A DNA stretch of 64,000 bases from Pseudomonadota bacterium (GCA_018240595.1 JAFEFL010000063.1:108701-172700), one strand, 5' to 3'. Positions 1-7,846 are shown, counted from the stretch's first letter. Translations and numbers: made by a program. The notes: generated by a model not told the origin, from the letters alone.

Positions 1-127
1 GCTCTTCCTCGCGCGGAATGGTCAGTAGCGCGAGCAGGCCGACGGCCAGCGCCGCCAGCAGGAACAGCGGCGTCAGCGGCGAGCGGATCGTCGCCTCGGT
101 GAGGCGTCCGGACAGTCCGAGGTTCAC
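1..127 (-). CDS. RND efflux transporter permease, N-terminal fragment
   Basis: Only the first ~42 codons are inside the window; the gene continues past the left edge. The start is a GTG at 125-127 that overlaps the stop of the membrane fusion protein gene by four bases (GTGA). The product begins MNLGLSGRLTEATIRSPLT and then enters a hydrophobic helix ending in a TIPREEE-type motif, which is the usual N-terminus of inner-membrane RND pumps of the AcrB/heavy-metal-or-multidrug superfamily. It should pair with the adaptor encoded immediately upstream. The substrate cannot be told from this fragment. The call rests on the N-terminal signature and the adaptor neighbour. Confidence 0.8.
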   Translation of the reverse strand, partial: MNLGLSGRLTEATIRSPLTPLFLLAALAVGLLALLTIPREEE

Positions 128-1113
128 GGCTGCACCAGGACGTCGCCGGCGTTCAGGCCGGAAAGAATTTCAAGCGCGTCAGGCATGTCCGGCCGTGGCT
201 GCTCGCGGCCGCGCTGCACCGGCACGTCAATGACCTCGCCGCCCTTGCGCAGGCGCGCATAATCGACGCCGAAACGCGTGACGATGAAGGACGACGGCAC
301 GATGATGCTGTCGCGCTTGCCGGCAGCGACCCAGACGCGGATACGCTCGCCGACGAAGTAGTCGCCGAGACCCTCGACCTTGGCGTCGGCGACGACGCGG
401 CCATCCTGGATCTGCGGATAGACGAGCTGGACGGTGCCGAATTTCGCGCCGTTGGCGCCGAGCCCCTCGGCATCGATGCGGATGGTATCGCCGGCCCTGA
501 GCGTCGTGGCGTGGCGTTCCGGGACGCGCAGGCGCAACACGAAGTTCTTCTCGGCGATGGTGGCCATCGGCTCGCCGTTCATCACCACCGTTCCGGCGGT
601 CACGGGCACGGTCAGCACGCGGCCCGCGGTCGGTGCAAGAACGTTGCCTTCGGCGAGCTGCTGCTCGACCACCGAGCGCTCGGCGATCTTGGCGCGGTGC
701 GTGTTGGTCGCGACGTTGAAGGCGGTCTGCGCCTGATCGAGATTGGTCTTGGGGATGGTGCCCTTGGCGAACAGATCCTCGGCGCGCTTGAGATTGATGT
801 CGGCCTGCGACAGTTGCGCCTCGAGCCCAGCGATCTGCGCGTCCAGCGACTTCATCTGCAGGACGAGCTTCTCATCGCCAATGGTGGCAACGACCTGCCC
901 CTGCTTCACCTCGTCGCCGTCCTTGACGCTGAGTTCGGCAACCGTGCCGCCGATGCGCGCTCGCGCCGGCACGACATTGGCGGTCTCGACAGTGGCGAAC
1001 ACCGCCTTTTCGTCAGCCACCGCGCGCGGCGCGACGGTGAAGGTTTCGGCGGCCCACACCTGCTGGACGGAAAGTGCGAGCAGCGCGGCGATGATCGTCG
1101 TGCGGTAATTCAA
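124..1113 (-). CDS. RND efflux periplasmic adaptor (membrane fusion protein)
   Basis: HlyD/AcrA-family adaptor of about 329 residues that should link the inner-membrane RND pump to an outer-membrane channel. It has an N-terminal signal peptide (hydrophobic run IIAALLALSV ending in a VWA/AE cleavage site), a lipoyl-like half motif (ARIGGTVAELSVKDGDEV), an alpha-helical hairpin with MKSLDAQIAGLEAQLSQAD, the second lipoyl half (VLAPTAGRVLTV) and a beta-barrel/proximal domain. I chose a TTG start at 1113, which has GGGGAACG just upstream and begins directly at the signal peptide; the reading frame is also open back to a TTG at 1179, which would add 22 polar residues before the signal. It lies 69 bases downstream of the ArsR-type gene on the same strand and is followed by the pump with a four-base overlap, so co-transcription with the sulfide-type repressor is likely. 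Confidence 0.85.
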   Translation of the reverse strand: MNYRTTIIAALLALSVQQVWAAETFTVAPRAVADEKAVFATVETANVVPARARIGGTVAELSVKDGDEVKQGQVVATIGDEKLVLQMKSLDAQIAGLEAQLSQADINLKRAEDLFAKGTIPKTNLDQAQTAFNVATNTHRAKIAERSVVEQQLAEGNVLAPTAGRVLTVPVTAGTVVMNGEPMATIAEKNFVLRLRVPERHATTLRAGDTIRIDAEGLGANGAKFGTVQLVYPQIQDGRVVADAKVEGLGDYFVGERIRVWVAAGKRDSIIVPSSFIVTRFGVDYARLRKGGEVIDVPVQRGREQPRPDMPDALEILSGLNAGDVLVQP

Positions 1114-1182
1114 TTTCGTTCCCCGGATCGGTAACTCAGTGTGTCCCGGACGAGCCGGGTCGGCTTTGACCTGCCGCAATTG

Positions 1183-1545
1183 CTATCGTTTGGCGCGGGA
1201 TGCGCTGGTTCGTTTAGCTTTGGCGGCCGGGCGGCACGCGGAAGCGGGCGCGCAGTAGATTCGGTACAGCGTTTCGACCAATTCGCGCGCCGGCTGGCTG
1301 CCGATCGAGTACCAGACGGTCTGACCGTCGCGCCGTGCCTCGACCAGCCCGTCCTTGCGCAACAGTGCAAGATGCTGGGAGACCGTCGAATCCCGGATGT
1401 TCAGAAGCGCGGCGAGTTCGCCGACCGAGCGCTCCTTTTCGGTCAACTGGCAAATGATGACGAGCCGATACGGATGCGCCAGCGCCTTGAGCAGCGCGCC
1501 CGCCTCGTCCGCCGCAGCCGTCATCTGGTTCATGGGCGACTTCAT
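1183..1545 (-). CDS. bigR: ArsR/SmtB-family repressor, BigR/SqrR-like persulfide sensor
   Basis: Winged-helix regulator of about 120 residues. The recognition helix is in NIRDSTVSQHLALLRKDGL, followed by the wing RRDGQTVWYSI. Two cysteines, C32 (LVIICQL) and C98 (RIYCAP), are 66 residues apart. That is the same spacing as the Cys pair that forms the tetrasulfide/disulfide switch in SqrR (C41/C107) and BigR (C42/C108). The ATG at 1545 has GAAGG five bases before it; in-frame ATGs at 1557 and 1533 have weaker ribosome sites. The gene diverges from a DUF2892-type gene and an sqr gene across AT-rich palindromes, the classic organisation for a sulfide-responsive repressor. The role is inferred from family, Cys spacing and neighbours. 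Confidence 0.82.
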   Translation of the reverse strand: MKSPMNQMTAAADEAGALLKALAHPYRLVIICQLTEKERSVGELAALLNIRDSTVSQHLALLRKDGLVEARRDGQTVWYSIGSQPARELVETLYRIYCAPASACRPAAKAKRTSASRAKR

Positions 1546-1560
1546 TCTTGCCTTCATATT

Positions 1561-1591
1561 GTATATTGCGAATATACGAATATTCGAATAT
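1561..1591. promoter_or_regulatory. Palindromic operator for the ArsR/BigR-type repressor
   Basis: Two adjacent AT-rich palindromes lie in the divergent promoter. GTATATT-GCG-AATATAC (1561-1577) is a perfect 7-bp inverted repeat. ATATTCGAATAT (1580-1591) is a perfect 12-bp palindrome. They stand out sharply from the GC-rich surroundings and sit directly upstream of the repressor's start, facing the DUF2892/sqr genes, so they could control both directions. The ATTC/GAAT elements resemble those reported for the BigR/SqrR family, but binding is inferred. Confidence 0.7.
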
Positions 1592-1645
1592 ATAGTCAAT
1601 GCCGGCGGCCCTTCCAGACAGTGCGTTCTGCGCACCCGCCGGCTG

Positions 1646-1671
1646 AAAAACCCCGTCGGGCAAGGGTTTTT
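1646..1671. terminator. Terminator-like hairpin in the leader of the DUF2892 gene
   Basis: AAAAACCC (1646-1653) and GGGTTTTT (1664-1671) form a perfect 8-bp inverted repeat with a 10-base loop. A G:C stem base flanked by A-tract and T-tract is the shape of a bidirectional intrinsic terminator. It sits between the operator and the DUF2892 start, so it could act as an attenuator in the plus direction or insulate the divergent units. Only three G:C pairs form the stem core, so termination would be modest. Confidence 0.4.
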
Positions 1672-1703
1672 ACGATCGTCAACGGGCCCGGAAGGAACGT
1701 CTC

Positions 1704-1928
1704 ATGACCATCGACCGCGCCGTCTTCGCCATGGCCGGCACCATGATTCTGGTCAGCCTCGCGCTGGCTCATTTCGTCAGCCCCTACTGGCTGCTGCTCA
1801 CCGCCTTCGTTGGCCTGAACCTGCTGCAATCCGCCTTCACCGGCTTCTGTCCGGCGGCGACCGTGTTCGGAAAGCTCGGACTGAAGCCAGGCGCGGCATT
1901 CGCCTGCGGCATCACGGCCAAGCCCTAG
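1704..1928 (+). CDS. DUF2892/YgaP-like small membrane protein
   Basis: A 74-residue protein with two predicted membrane helices: FAMAGTMILVSLALAHFV and a second helix around WLLLTAFVGLNLLQSAF. These are followed by the conserved FCPAATVFGKLGL segment, whose Cys sits just after helix 2. This is the architecture of the DUF2892 family, found alone or fused to rhodanese domains (YgaP) in sulfide and cyanide detoxification operons. A good ribosome site (GGAAGGAAC) precedes the ATG. It is the first gene after the BigR-type operator and precedes sqr, so a role in membrane handling of reactive sulfur is likely, though the biochemical function of stand-alone members is not established. Confidence 0.75.
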   Translation: MTIDRAVFAMAGTMILVSLALAHFVSPYWLLLTAFVGLNLLQSAFTGFCPAATVFGKLGLKPGAAFACGITAKP

Positions 1929-1944
1929 CCCCTATCGAAACACC

Positions 1945-1966
1945 GCCGGCCGGAACGACGGCCGGC
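1945..1966. other. Intercistronic hairpin between the DUF2892 gene and sqr
   Basis: GCCGGCCG (1945-1952) and CGGCCGGC (1959-1966) form a perfect 8-bp stem with loop GAACGA in the 133-base gap before sqr. No T-run follows, so it is more likely an mRNA stability or partial-termination element than a full terminator. Confidence 0.4.
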
Positions 1967-2061
1967 TGATCAAGATCAAGGCGCGCCCGCGTGCGCCGTG
2001 ATCGTCTTAATAAACAAAAGGCGGCCACGCGCGCGTGCTGCTGCAACAGCCGGAGGAAGTC

Positions 2062-3339
2062 ATGGCTCATATCGTCGTGCTCGGAGGCGGAATCGGCGGC
2101 GTGTCCTGCGCCTATGAACTCAAGCATGCGGTTCGTGCGGACGACAAAATCACGCTCGTATCGAACAAGCCTTTCTTTCAGTTCACGCCGTCCAACCCCT
2201 GGGTCGCCGTCAAATGGCGCACCAAGGATGAAATCATCATCGATCTCGCAGAGACGTTGCCGCGGCATGGCGTCGCCTTCAACGGCGCCGGCGCCGCGCG
2301 CGTGCATCCGGCGGAAAACCGCGTCGAGCTCGGCGACGGGTCGTCGCTGACATATGACTATCTCGTGGTCGCGACCGGCCCCGAACTGGCCTTCGACGAG
2401 ATCGAAGGCCTCGGCCCGAACGGCAACACGCAGTCGATCTGCGACGTCGATCATGCGGTGACCGCCAATGCGCGCTGGGAAGCCTTCTGCAAAGACCCCG
2501 GCCCGATCGTCGTGGGTGCCGTGCAGGGCGCGTCGTGCTACGGCCCGGCCTATGAATTCGCCATGATCATGGACGCGGACCTGCGCCAGCGCCGCATTCG
2601 CGACAAGGTGCCGATGACCTTCGTCACCGCCGAGCCCTATATCGGCCATCTCGGCGTCGGCGGTATCGGCGACACCAAAGGCCTGCTGGAATCGGCCATG
2701 CGCCAGCGTCACATCAAGTGGGTCACCAACGCCAAGGTCGACAAGGTCGAGCCGGGCAAGGTGCTCGCCACCGAAGTCGATGACGACGGCAAGCCGAAGA
2801 AAGCCCACGAGCTGCCGTTCAAGTTCTCGATGCTGCTGCCGGCCTTCCGCGGCATTCCGGCTCTGCGCAACATCGAAGGCCTTGCCAATCCGCGCGGCTT
2901 CATCATCGTCGACAAGTATCAGCGCAACGCCAAATATCCGAACGTGTTCGGCGTCGGCGTCTGCATCGCCATTCCGCCGCTCGAACCGACGCCGGTGCCG
3001 GTCGGCGTTCCGAAAACGGGCTTCATGATCGAGTCCATGGTGACGGCAACGGCGCTCAATATCGGGCAGTTGCTGCGCGGCGAACAGCCGACGCACGAGG
3101 CGACGTGGAATGCCATCTGCCTCGCCGATTTCGGCGACTCAGGCGTTGCTTTCGTCGCCATGCCGCAAAACCCGCCGCGCAACGTCAACTGGGCGTCGAG
3201 CGGCCGCTGGGTTCACCTCGCCAAGATCGCTTTCGAGAAATACTTCCTGCGCAAGGTGCGGATCGGCGCCACCGAGCCCTATTACGAGCGCGCGGTGATG
3301 CGCATGCTGGATATCGGCAAGATCAAGGAGCCGGTGTAG
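2062..3339 (+). CDS. sqr: Sulfide:quinone oxidoreductase
   Basis: Peripheral membrane flavoprotein of 425 residues that oxidises sulfide to polysulfide or persulfide and passes electrons to quinone. The N-terminal FAD-binding motif is VVLGGGIGGVSCAYEL. Three cysteines fall at C127 (TQSICDVDHA), C159 (QGASCYGP) and C353 (ICLADFGDSG). These match in position and context the redox cysteines of the Acidithiobacillus enzyme (C128, C160, C356). The TPVPVGVPKTG and ADFGDSG segments are typical of SQR. The ATG at 2062 was chosen because GGAGGAAG lies 5-10 bases upstream; the reading frame is open further 5' with no better site. It is the last gene of the unit that starts with the DUF2892 gene. Flavocytochrome c sulfide dehydrogenase is an alternative but would normally come with a cytochrome subunit. 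Confidence 0.88.
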   Translation: MAHIVVLGGGIGGVSCAYELKHAVRADDKITLVSNKPFFQFTPSNPWVAVKWRTKDEIIIDLAETLPRHGVAFNGAGAARVHPAENRVELGDGSSLTYDYLVVATGPELAFDEIEGLGPNGNTQSICDVDHAVTANARWEAFCKDPGPIVVGAVQGASCYGPAYEFAMIMDADLRQRRIRDKVPMTFVTAEPYIGHLGVGGIGDTKGLLESAMRQRHIKWVTNAKVDKVEPGKVLATEVDDDGKPKKAHELPFKFSMLLPAFRGIPALRNIEGLANPRGFIIVDKYQRNAKYPNVFGVGVCIAIPPLEPTPVPVGVPKTGFMIESMVTATALNIGQLLRGEQPTHEATWNAICLADFGDSGVAFVAMPQNPPRNVNWASSGRWVHLAKIAFEKYFLRKVRIGATEPYYERAVMRMLDIGKIKEPV

Positions 3340-3378
3340 GCTCAACTGGATCGCGGAAGCCAACGCCGCTCCGCGCCG

Positions 3379-3398
3379 ACCGCGCGGGGCGGTGTTTT
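3379..3398 (+). terminator. Possible terminator after sqr
   Basis: ACCGC (3379-3383) pairs with GCGGT (3389-3393) across a five-base loop and is followed by GTTTT. It lies 40 bases after the sqr stop, in the short gap to the convergent quiC. The stem is short. Confidence 0.35.
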
Positions 3399-3408
3399 GC
3401 CGTCCGCC

Positions 3409-5310
3409 TCAGCGTTCCGGAACGGGCTCGTCCTGCGTCGCCGCGAAGGACTGCGCATTGAGCCGGATGGCGGCATTCGGCGCGCCATACCCGGCATAGC
3501 CGTCGCGCTGCACGATTTCGAAGAAGAAGCCGCCTTCCATGGTCGCGGTATAGGCTTGGTAGAAGGCGCCGTTCTGGTCGGTGTCGTAGAGGATATTGAG
3601 CTTGCGCAGCGTCATGACGTCCTCGTCGGACAGGTCGGTGCGCGAGGCGAGATCCTCATAGTAGTTCGTCGGCATCGCCAGAATTTCGACGCCGTTGGCC
3701 ACGAGCTGCTTGACGGTCTTGCGGATATCGGCGGTCGCCAGCGCGATATGCTGCACACCCGAGCCGAAGAACTCATAGACGAAGCGGGACGACAATGTGT
3801 GATGGCTCTGCGAGCCATTGAGCACCAGGCGCAAGCCCTGCCCCGGGCCTTGCAGCGAACCGCTCTCGATCACCTGGCTCTGCACGATGCCGCCGGGATC
3901 GACCACCGCCTGGCTCTGCGTGCGTTTGGTGTCGAACAGCGACGTGTAGAACAAGAGCCAGGTCAGCATTTCCTCGTAGAACATGGTCTGCGAGACGTGA
4001 TCGACGGCGAACAATCCGGCGTCCGGCGCGTCGGTCGCGACCGGCTCGAAGTCCACCGTCGACCAGCCGCCGAGCGCCGACTTGCCGTCGAGGAAATAAA
4101 GGAGACTGCCGCCGACGCCGCGCACCGCCGGGATGTTCAGTTCGCCCGGGCCCACGGCGCCTTCATGCGGCACGTCGAGCAGCGCCTTGGCGCGCGCCGT
4201 CGCCGCGCCGGCATCGGGCACGCGCAGCGCCATGGCACAAACCGAAGTGCCGTGCGTGATCTGGTAGGAGTGGGCGAAGCCGTCGCTGTCGCTGTTGACG
4301 ACAATGCGGATATTGCCTTGCGTCCACAAATGGACATCCTTCGACTTGTGGCGGCCGGTCATCGCGAAGCCGAGCTGCTTCAGCATGCGTTCGAAGCCGT
4401 CGCGGTCCTTCTCGTCGACCGCGAATTCGATGAACTCCACCGCTTCGACCCGGCTCGGCGGCGGCATCGGCACCGCGCCCTTGACCGGCGCGCCATGCCG
4501 GCGCGAGGCTTCGTCGAGCAGATAGATCAGCGAACGGTGGCCGTCGAGGGCGACCGAACGCGCCGAGCCGGCGCGGAAGCGGTCGTTGAAGATCTCCAGC
4601 GAGAGATAGCTGTCGTAGCCGGTGGCGATCAGCGCATCCATGAAGCCGGCGAGGTCGAAGTCGCCCTGCCCCGGCAGGCAGCGCCAGTGCCGGCTCCACG
4701 ACAGGTAATCCATCTCCAGCTTCGGCGCGTCGGCGACCTGAACCAGGAAGATGCGATCCTTCGGAATGTTGCGGATCGGCTTGAGGTCGGTGCCGCGCGA
4801 CTGGATGTGGAACGAGTCGAGCACGATGCCGACGCGATCGGAGCCGGAGCGCCGCACCACCTCCCAGGCATCGCGATAGTCGAAGATCTGCCGGCCCCAG
4901 GCCAGCGCCTCGTAGCCGACGCGCATGCCGCGCTTGGCGGCGCGCTCGCCGAGCATGGCGAAGTCCTCGGCCAGCCGGTCGATGCCGCCGGCGGTTTCGG
5001 TCGAGACGCTCGAGCAGACGAACAGCAGATCGGAGCCGAGCTCCTGCAACAGGTCGAACTTGCGCTCGGCGCGGTCCAGCGCCTTGAGCCGCTTGTCGTC
5101 CGGCAGACCCTCGAATTCGCGGAACGGCTGGCAGGTGACGACCGTGAGACCGAGATCGTCGCAGACGCGGCGCACCTGCTTGGGTGACGCGGGATAGGCG
5201 ATCAGGTCGTTCTCGAAAATCTCGACCGCCTTGAAGCCGGCCGAGGCGATCGCTTCCAGCTTCTCGAGCAGGTTGCCGGCCAGACACACGGTTGCGATCG
5301 AGGTCTTCAT
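3409..5310 (-). CDS. quiC: 3-dehydroshikimate dehydratase, two-domain QuiC type
   Basis: A 633-residue fusion. Residues 1 to about 280 form a xylose-isomerase-like/AP-endonuclease-2 TIM barrel (MKTSIATVCLAGNLLEKL, AGFKAVEIFEND, LDSFHI, SLEIFNDRF) that dehydrates 3-dehydroshikimate to protocatechuate. Residues about 290-620 form a pair of VOC/4-hydroxyphenylpyruvate-dioxygenase-like domains (VEFIEFAVDE, DHVSQTMFYEEMLTWLLFYTSLF, GSGVQHIALATADI, GFFFEIVQRDGY). This matches the Pseudomonas putida QuiC1-type enzyme in domain order and length. It channels quinate/shikimate carbon into ring cleavage. No protocatechuate dioxygenase genes are in the window. It is the last gene of the minus-strand cluster beginning at 14185, but 162 bases separate it from the preceding SDR gene. 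Confidence 0.87.
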   Translation of the reverse strand: MKTSIATVCLAGNLLEKLEAIASAGFKAVEIFENDLIAYPASPKQVRRVCDDLGLTVVTCQPFREFEGLPDDKRLKALDRAERKFDLLQELGSDLLFVCSSVSTETAGGIDRLAEDFAMLGERAAKRGMRVGYEALAWGRQIFDYRDAWEVVRRSGSDRVGIVLDSFHIQSRGTDLKPIRNIPKDRIFLVQVADAPKLEMDYLSWSRHWRCLPGQGDFDLAGFMDALIATGYDSYLSLEIFNDRFRAGSARSVALDGHRSLIYLLDEASRRHGAPVKGAVPMPPPSRVEAVEFIEFAVDEKDRDGFERMLKQLGFAMTGRHKSKDVHLWTQGNIRIVVNSDSDGFAHSYQITHGTSVCAMALRVPDAGAATARAKALLDVPHEGAVGPGELNIPAVRGVGGSLLYFLDGKSALGGWSTVDFEPVATDAPDAGLFAVDHVSQTMFYEEMLTWLLFYTSLFDTKRTQSQAVVDPGGIVQSQVIESGSLQGPGQGLRLVLNGSQSHHTLSSRFVYEFFGSGVQHIALATADIRKTVKQLVANGVEILAMPTNYYEDLASRTDLSDEDVMTLRKLNILYDTDQNGAFYQAYTATMEGGFFFEIVQRDGYAGYGAPNAAIRLNAQSFAATQDEPVPER

Positions 5311-5424
5311 CGCGCAGCAGTCCTCCCAAGGGGGCGCATGACAATCCGACCGTCCAAGGCCGGTTCCGCGCCGCCATCAAGAGATAGAGCCTCGGCCGCG
5401 CCGAGGCAATTTCATAGAGGTTTC

Positions 5425-5445
5425 CCTGAGGTGACCTGAGGTTAC
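5425..5445. promoter_or_regulatory. Repeat motif upstream of quiC, possible operator
   Basis: CCTGAGGTGA is followed immediately by CCTGAGGTTA, a 10-bp near-perfect tandem repeat (5425-5444). Within it GTGACC-TGA-GGTTAC (5431-5445) is an imperfect inverted repeat with one mismatch. It lies about 115-135 bases upstream of the quiC start in the only sizeable gap of this gene string, so quiC may have its own promoter. No dedicated regulator is adjacent. Confidence 0.35.
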
Positions 5446-5472
5446 ATCAGGCCGCGGCCCCCGCCGGACGGC

Positions 5473-6237
5473 TCAGCTGACGCCGCCATCGACGATGAAG
5501 CTGCGCCCGGTGAGCCAGCCGGCGTCCGGCGAAGCGAGGAACACGGCGACGCCGGCGACATCGTCGGGCTGGCCGATGCGGCCGAGAGGCGTCATCGCCT
5601 TGATGCCCTCGCCGCGTTCTTTCAGGATCTTGGTGGTCATCTCGGTCTCGATGACGCCGGGGGCGATGGTATTGACGGTGATGCCGCGCGGGCCGAACTC
5701 CTTGGCCAGCGCGTGTGACAGCGTCGAGATGGCGCCCTTGGAGGCCGAATAGATCGACGACGTCGGGATCGGCCGGGTCGCCAGCGCCGAGGAGAAGTTG
5801 ATGATGCGCCCGCCCGGCGCCGGCATGTGCGGCAGCGCCGCCTGGATCATGGCGATGGTGCCGAACACATTGGTGTCGAAATGCGCACGGAACAGGTCGA
5901 GATCGGTCTTCTCGAACGGCCGGTACTCGGCGACGCCGGCGCAGTTCACCAGCACGTCGATGCGGCCGAAGCGCTCGACCGTCCTGGCGACGATCGCCTT
6001 GGCGTCTTCCGTCCTGGCGATGTCGCCGGCGACGGCCAGGGCTTCGGTGCCCATCGCCGCGATGTCCTTGACCACGGCGTTGGCGGCGTCGGCGCCGCTG
6101 CGATAGACGACCGCGACCTTGGCGCCGGCCGCGCCGAAGCGTTTGGCCACCGCAGCGCCGATGCCGCGCGAGGCGCCGGTCACCAGCACGACCTTGTCGT
6201 TCAATGCATAGGTGTCAGCAGACTTCTGCGCGGTCAT
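5473..6237 (-). CDS. Short-chain dehydrogenase/reductase (SDR)
   Basis: Classical SDR of 254 residues, likely an NAD(P)-dependent alcohol/ketone oxidoreductase. It has the nucleotide-binding motif VTGASRGIGAAVAKRF, an NCAG variant of the NNAG motif, the catalytic Ser in INFSSALA and the YSASKGA (Y-x3-K) active site, then APGVIETEM and a C-terminal GGVS. The ATG at 6237 has AGGAA six bases upstream; a TTG two codons earlier lacks spacing for a ribosome site. FabG-like in length, but there is no acyl carrier protein nearby. Its place between the quinone reductase and QuiC suggests a step in the same catabolic pathway, for example oxidation of an alicyclic alcohol; the substrate is unknown. Confidence 0.85.
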   Translation of the reverse strand: MTAQKSADTYALNDKVVLVTGASRGIGAAVAKRFGAAGAKVAVVYRSGADAANAVVKDIAAMGTEALAVAGDIARTEDAKAIVARTVERFGRIDVLVNCAGVAEYRPFEKTDLDLFRAHFDTNVFGTIAMIQAALPHMPAPGGRIINFSSALATRPIPTSSIYSASKGAISTLSHALAKEFGPRGITVNTIAPGVIETEMTTKILKERGEGIKAMTPLGRIGQPDDVAGVAVFLASPDAGWLTGRSFIVDGGVS

Positions 6238-6275
6238 GAGCAATTCCTGTCGTTATGAAATTCGTGCCGAGCGCG

Positions 6276-6935
6276 TCAGAGTGCCGGCACCGCGTCCTTG
6301 GTGATCTCGATGAGCCGCTCGCGCCACTGCGCGAGATAGGCTTTGCGGCCTGCTTCGTCGATGCGCGGCGAGGCATAGGCGACGAACGGTGGATACGACT
6401 TCATGCCGAGGTATTCGACCATCAGATGCTGCGTCGGATACAGCACCTGCTCGACCGGGCCGTAGACATTGCCGGCGGAGAAGCGCTCCACCGTGCCGCC
6501 CGTCGTCAGGCACAGCAGGCCGATCTTGTTCTTGAAGAAGCCGCTGTCGAAACGCTTGCCGTCGGCATAGGCAAAGCCGAAGGCCATGACACGCTCGAAC
6601 CAGCCCTTGAGAATGGCCGGCACCCCGCCCCACCAGATCGGAAACAGCCAGACGATCATGTCGGCTTTGAGCACGCGCTGCTGCTCGCGAACGATGTCGG
6701 GCGCGAAGCCGGCATTGGCGTGGGCATGACCCTGTTCGTTCTGGTAGTGGAATCGCTTGGCGTCGTGCACGGTGATGAAGTCGTGCCGGCCGGCGACCGG
6801 GTTGAAATTCTCGGCGTAGAGATCGGACACCTCGACGCTGTGACCGGCGGCGGTCAGCGCCTCAACGGCGGCATGCTTGAGCGCGGCCGTGAAGGATGTC
6901 GGCTCCGGGTGGGCGTAAACCAGCAGGACGTTCAT
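6276..6935 (-). CDS. NAD(P)H-dependent quinone reductase, flavodoxin-like fold
   Basis: A 219-residue protein of the NQO/MdaB/KefF family: MNVLLVYAHPEPTSFTAAL at the N-terminus, the WLFPIWWGGVPAILKGWFERV flavin-site segment and LCLTTGGTVERF. These are two-electron, flavin-dependent quinone or azo reductases in the cytoplasm. It lies between livH (24 bases upstream) and the SDR (38 bases downstream), on the same strand, so it probably belongs to the same transcription unit and may reduce a quinoid intermediate or protect from one. The physiological substrate cannot be inferred. Confidence 0.82.
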   Translation of the reverse strand: MNVLLVYAHPEPTSFTAALKHAAVEALTAAGHSVEVSDLYAENFNPVAGRHDFITVHDAKRFHYQNEQGHAHANAGFAPDIVREQQRVLKADMIVWLFPIWWGGVPAILKGWFERVMAFGFAYADGKRFDSGFFKNKIGLLCLTTGGTVERFSAGNVYGPVEQVLYPTQHLMVEYLGMKSYPPFVAYASPRIDEAGRKAYLAQWRERLIEITKDAVPAL

Positions 6936-6958
6936 GACCGGTGTTCAGGTTTTGGGGC

Positions 6959-7846
6959 TCAGGTCTTCTTCTGGAAGCCGCCGAACAGACCTTTGGGGAA
7001 GAACAAAAGGACGATCAGCAGCAACGTCAGCGACACGATGTTCTTGAAGCCGGCGCCGAAGAACACGATCGCCTCGGACTGGATGACGCCGAGGAAGATG
7101 CCGCCGACGAGGCCCGCCACCGGGCTGCCGAAGCCGCCGATGATCGCCGCGATGAAGCCATTGATGCCGAACGGCGTGCCGATCAGATAAGCCGTGTACT
7201 GTGTCGGCGTGATGAGGATGCCGGCAACGCCGCCGAGACCGGCGCTGAGGGCGAAGGCGACGACCAGCATGCGCTCGACCGGAATGCCGAGCAGCGCCGC
7301 CGCTTCGCGGTTCTGCGCGCAGGCGCGTAGCGCGCGGCCCATGCGGGTACGCTCGAAGAACTGCGTGAGCGCGAACACCATCACCGCGCCGCAGCCGAGA
7401 ATCCAGAACAGCTGATACGGTATCGCTATGGCGCCGATCTTGAGCGGTCCACCGGCAGTGAATTCCGGATAAGTTCGCGGCTGGTCGCCCAAGGTCAGGA
7501 TGACGATCTGCTCGATCAGTAATTGGACCGCCAGTGTCGCCAGGATGATGGCGAACAGCGGCGCATTGCGGCGCCACATCGGATTGATGACGAAGATTTG
7601 CACCAGCACGCCGGCCGCGGCGACCAGAATGGTGGACAGGATGGCAGACAGCCACATAGGCAGGCCGTAGCGCGTCAGGATCGTGTGCGCGAACATGCCG
7701 CCGAGCATGACGAACACGCCCTGCGCGAAGTTAACGATGCCGCTGGCGTTGTAGATGACGGAGAAGCCGATCGCGATCAGGCCGTAGATCAGCCCAACGC
7801 CGAGCCCGTTAACCAGACTCTGGATGAGTTCGACGCCACTAGGCAT
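6959..7846 (-). CDS. livH: Branched-chain-type ABC transporter permease (LivH-like)
   Basis: Inner-membrane permease of 295 residues with about eight hydrophobic helices. It starts MPSGVELIQSLVNGLGVG and contains IYNASGIVNFAQGVFVMLGG, characteristic of LivH, plus the RACAQNREAAALLGI cytoplasmic coupling loop. The ATG at 7846 has GAGGAGG nearby and overlaps the end of livG by eight bases. It works with LivM, LivG, LivF and LivK encoded upstream. In catabolic clusters such HAAT systems often import aromatic or organic acids rather than leucine, and the enzyme genes around this one point that way. Confidence 0.88.
   Translation of the reverse strand: MPSGVELIQSLVNGLGVGLIYGLIAIGFSVIYNASGIVNFAQGVFVMLGGMFAHTILTRYGLPMWLSAILSTILVAAAGVLVQIFVINPMWRRNAPLFAIILATLAVQLLIEQIVILTLGDQPRTYPEFTAGGPLKIGAIAIPYQLFWILGCGAVMVFALTQFFERTRMGRALRACAQNREAAALLGIPVERMLVVAFALSAGLGGVAGILITPTQYTAYLIGTPFGINGFIAAIIGGFGSPVAGLVGGIFLGVIQSEAIVFFGAGFKNIVSLTLLLIVLLFFPKGLFGGFQKKT

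Noticed and set aside
1114..1179. Longer start (TTG at 1179) for the RND adaptor
   Set aside because: It would place 22 polar residues before the signal peptide; the TTG at 1113 has a ribosome site and starts at the signal.
3397..5187. Long plus-strand open frame (596 codons) opposite quiC
   Set aside because: It is antisense to a clear two-domain enzyme, is rich in Arg/Ala/His/Gly with no motif, and arises from the high GC third-position bias.
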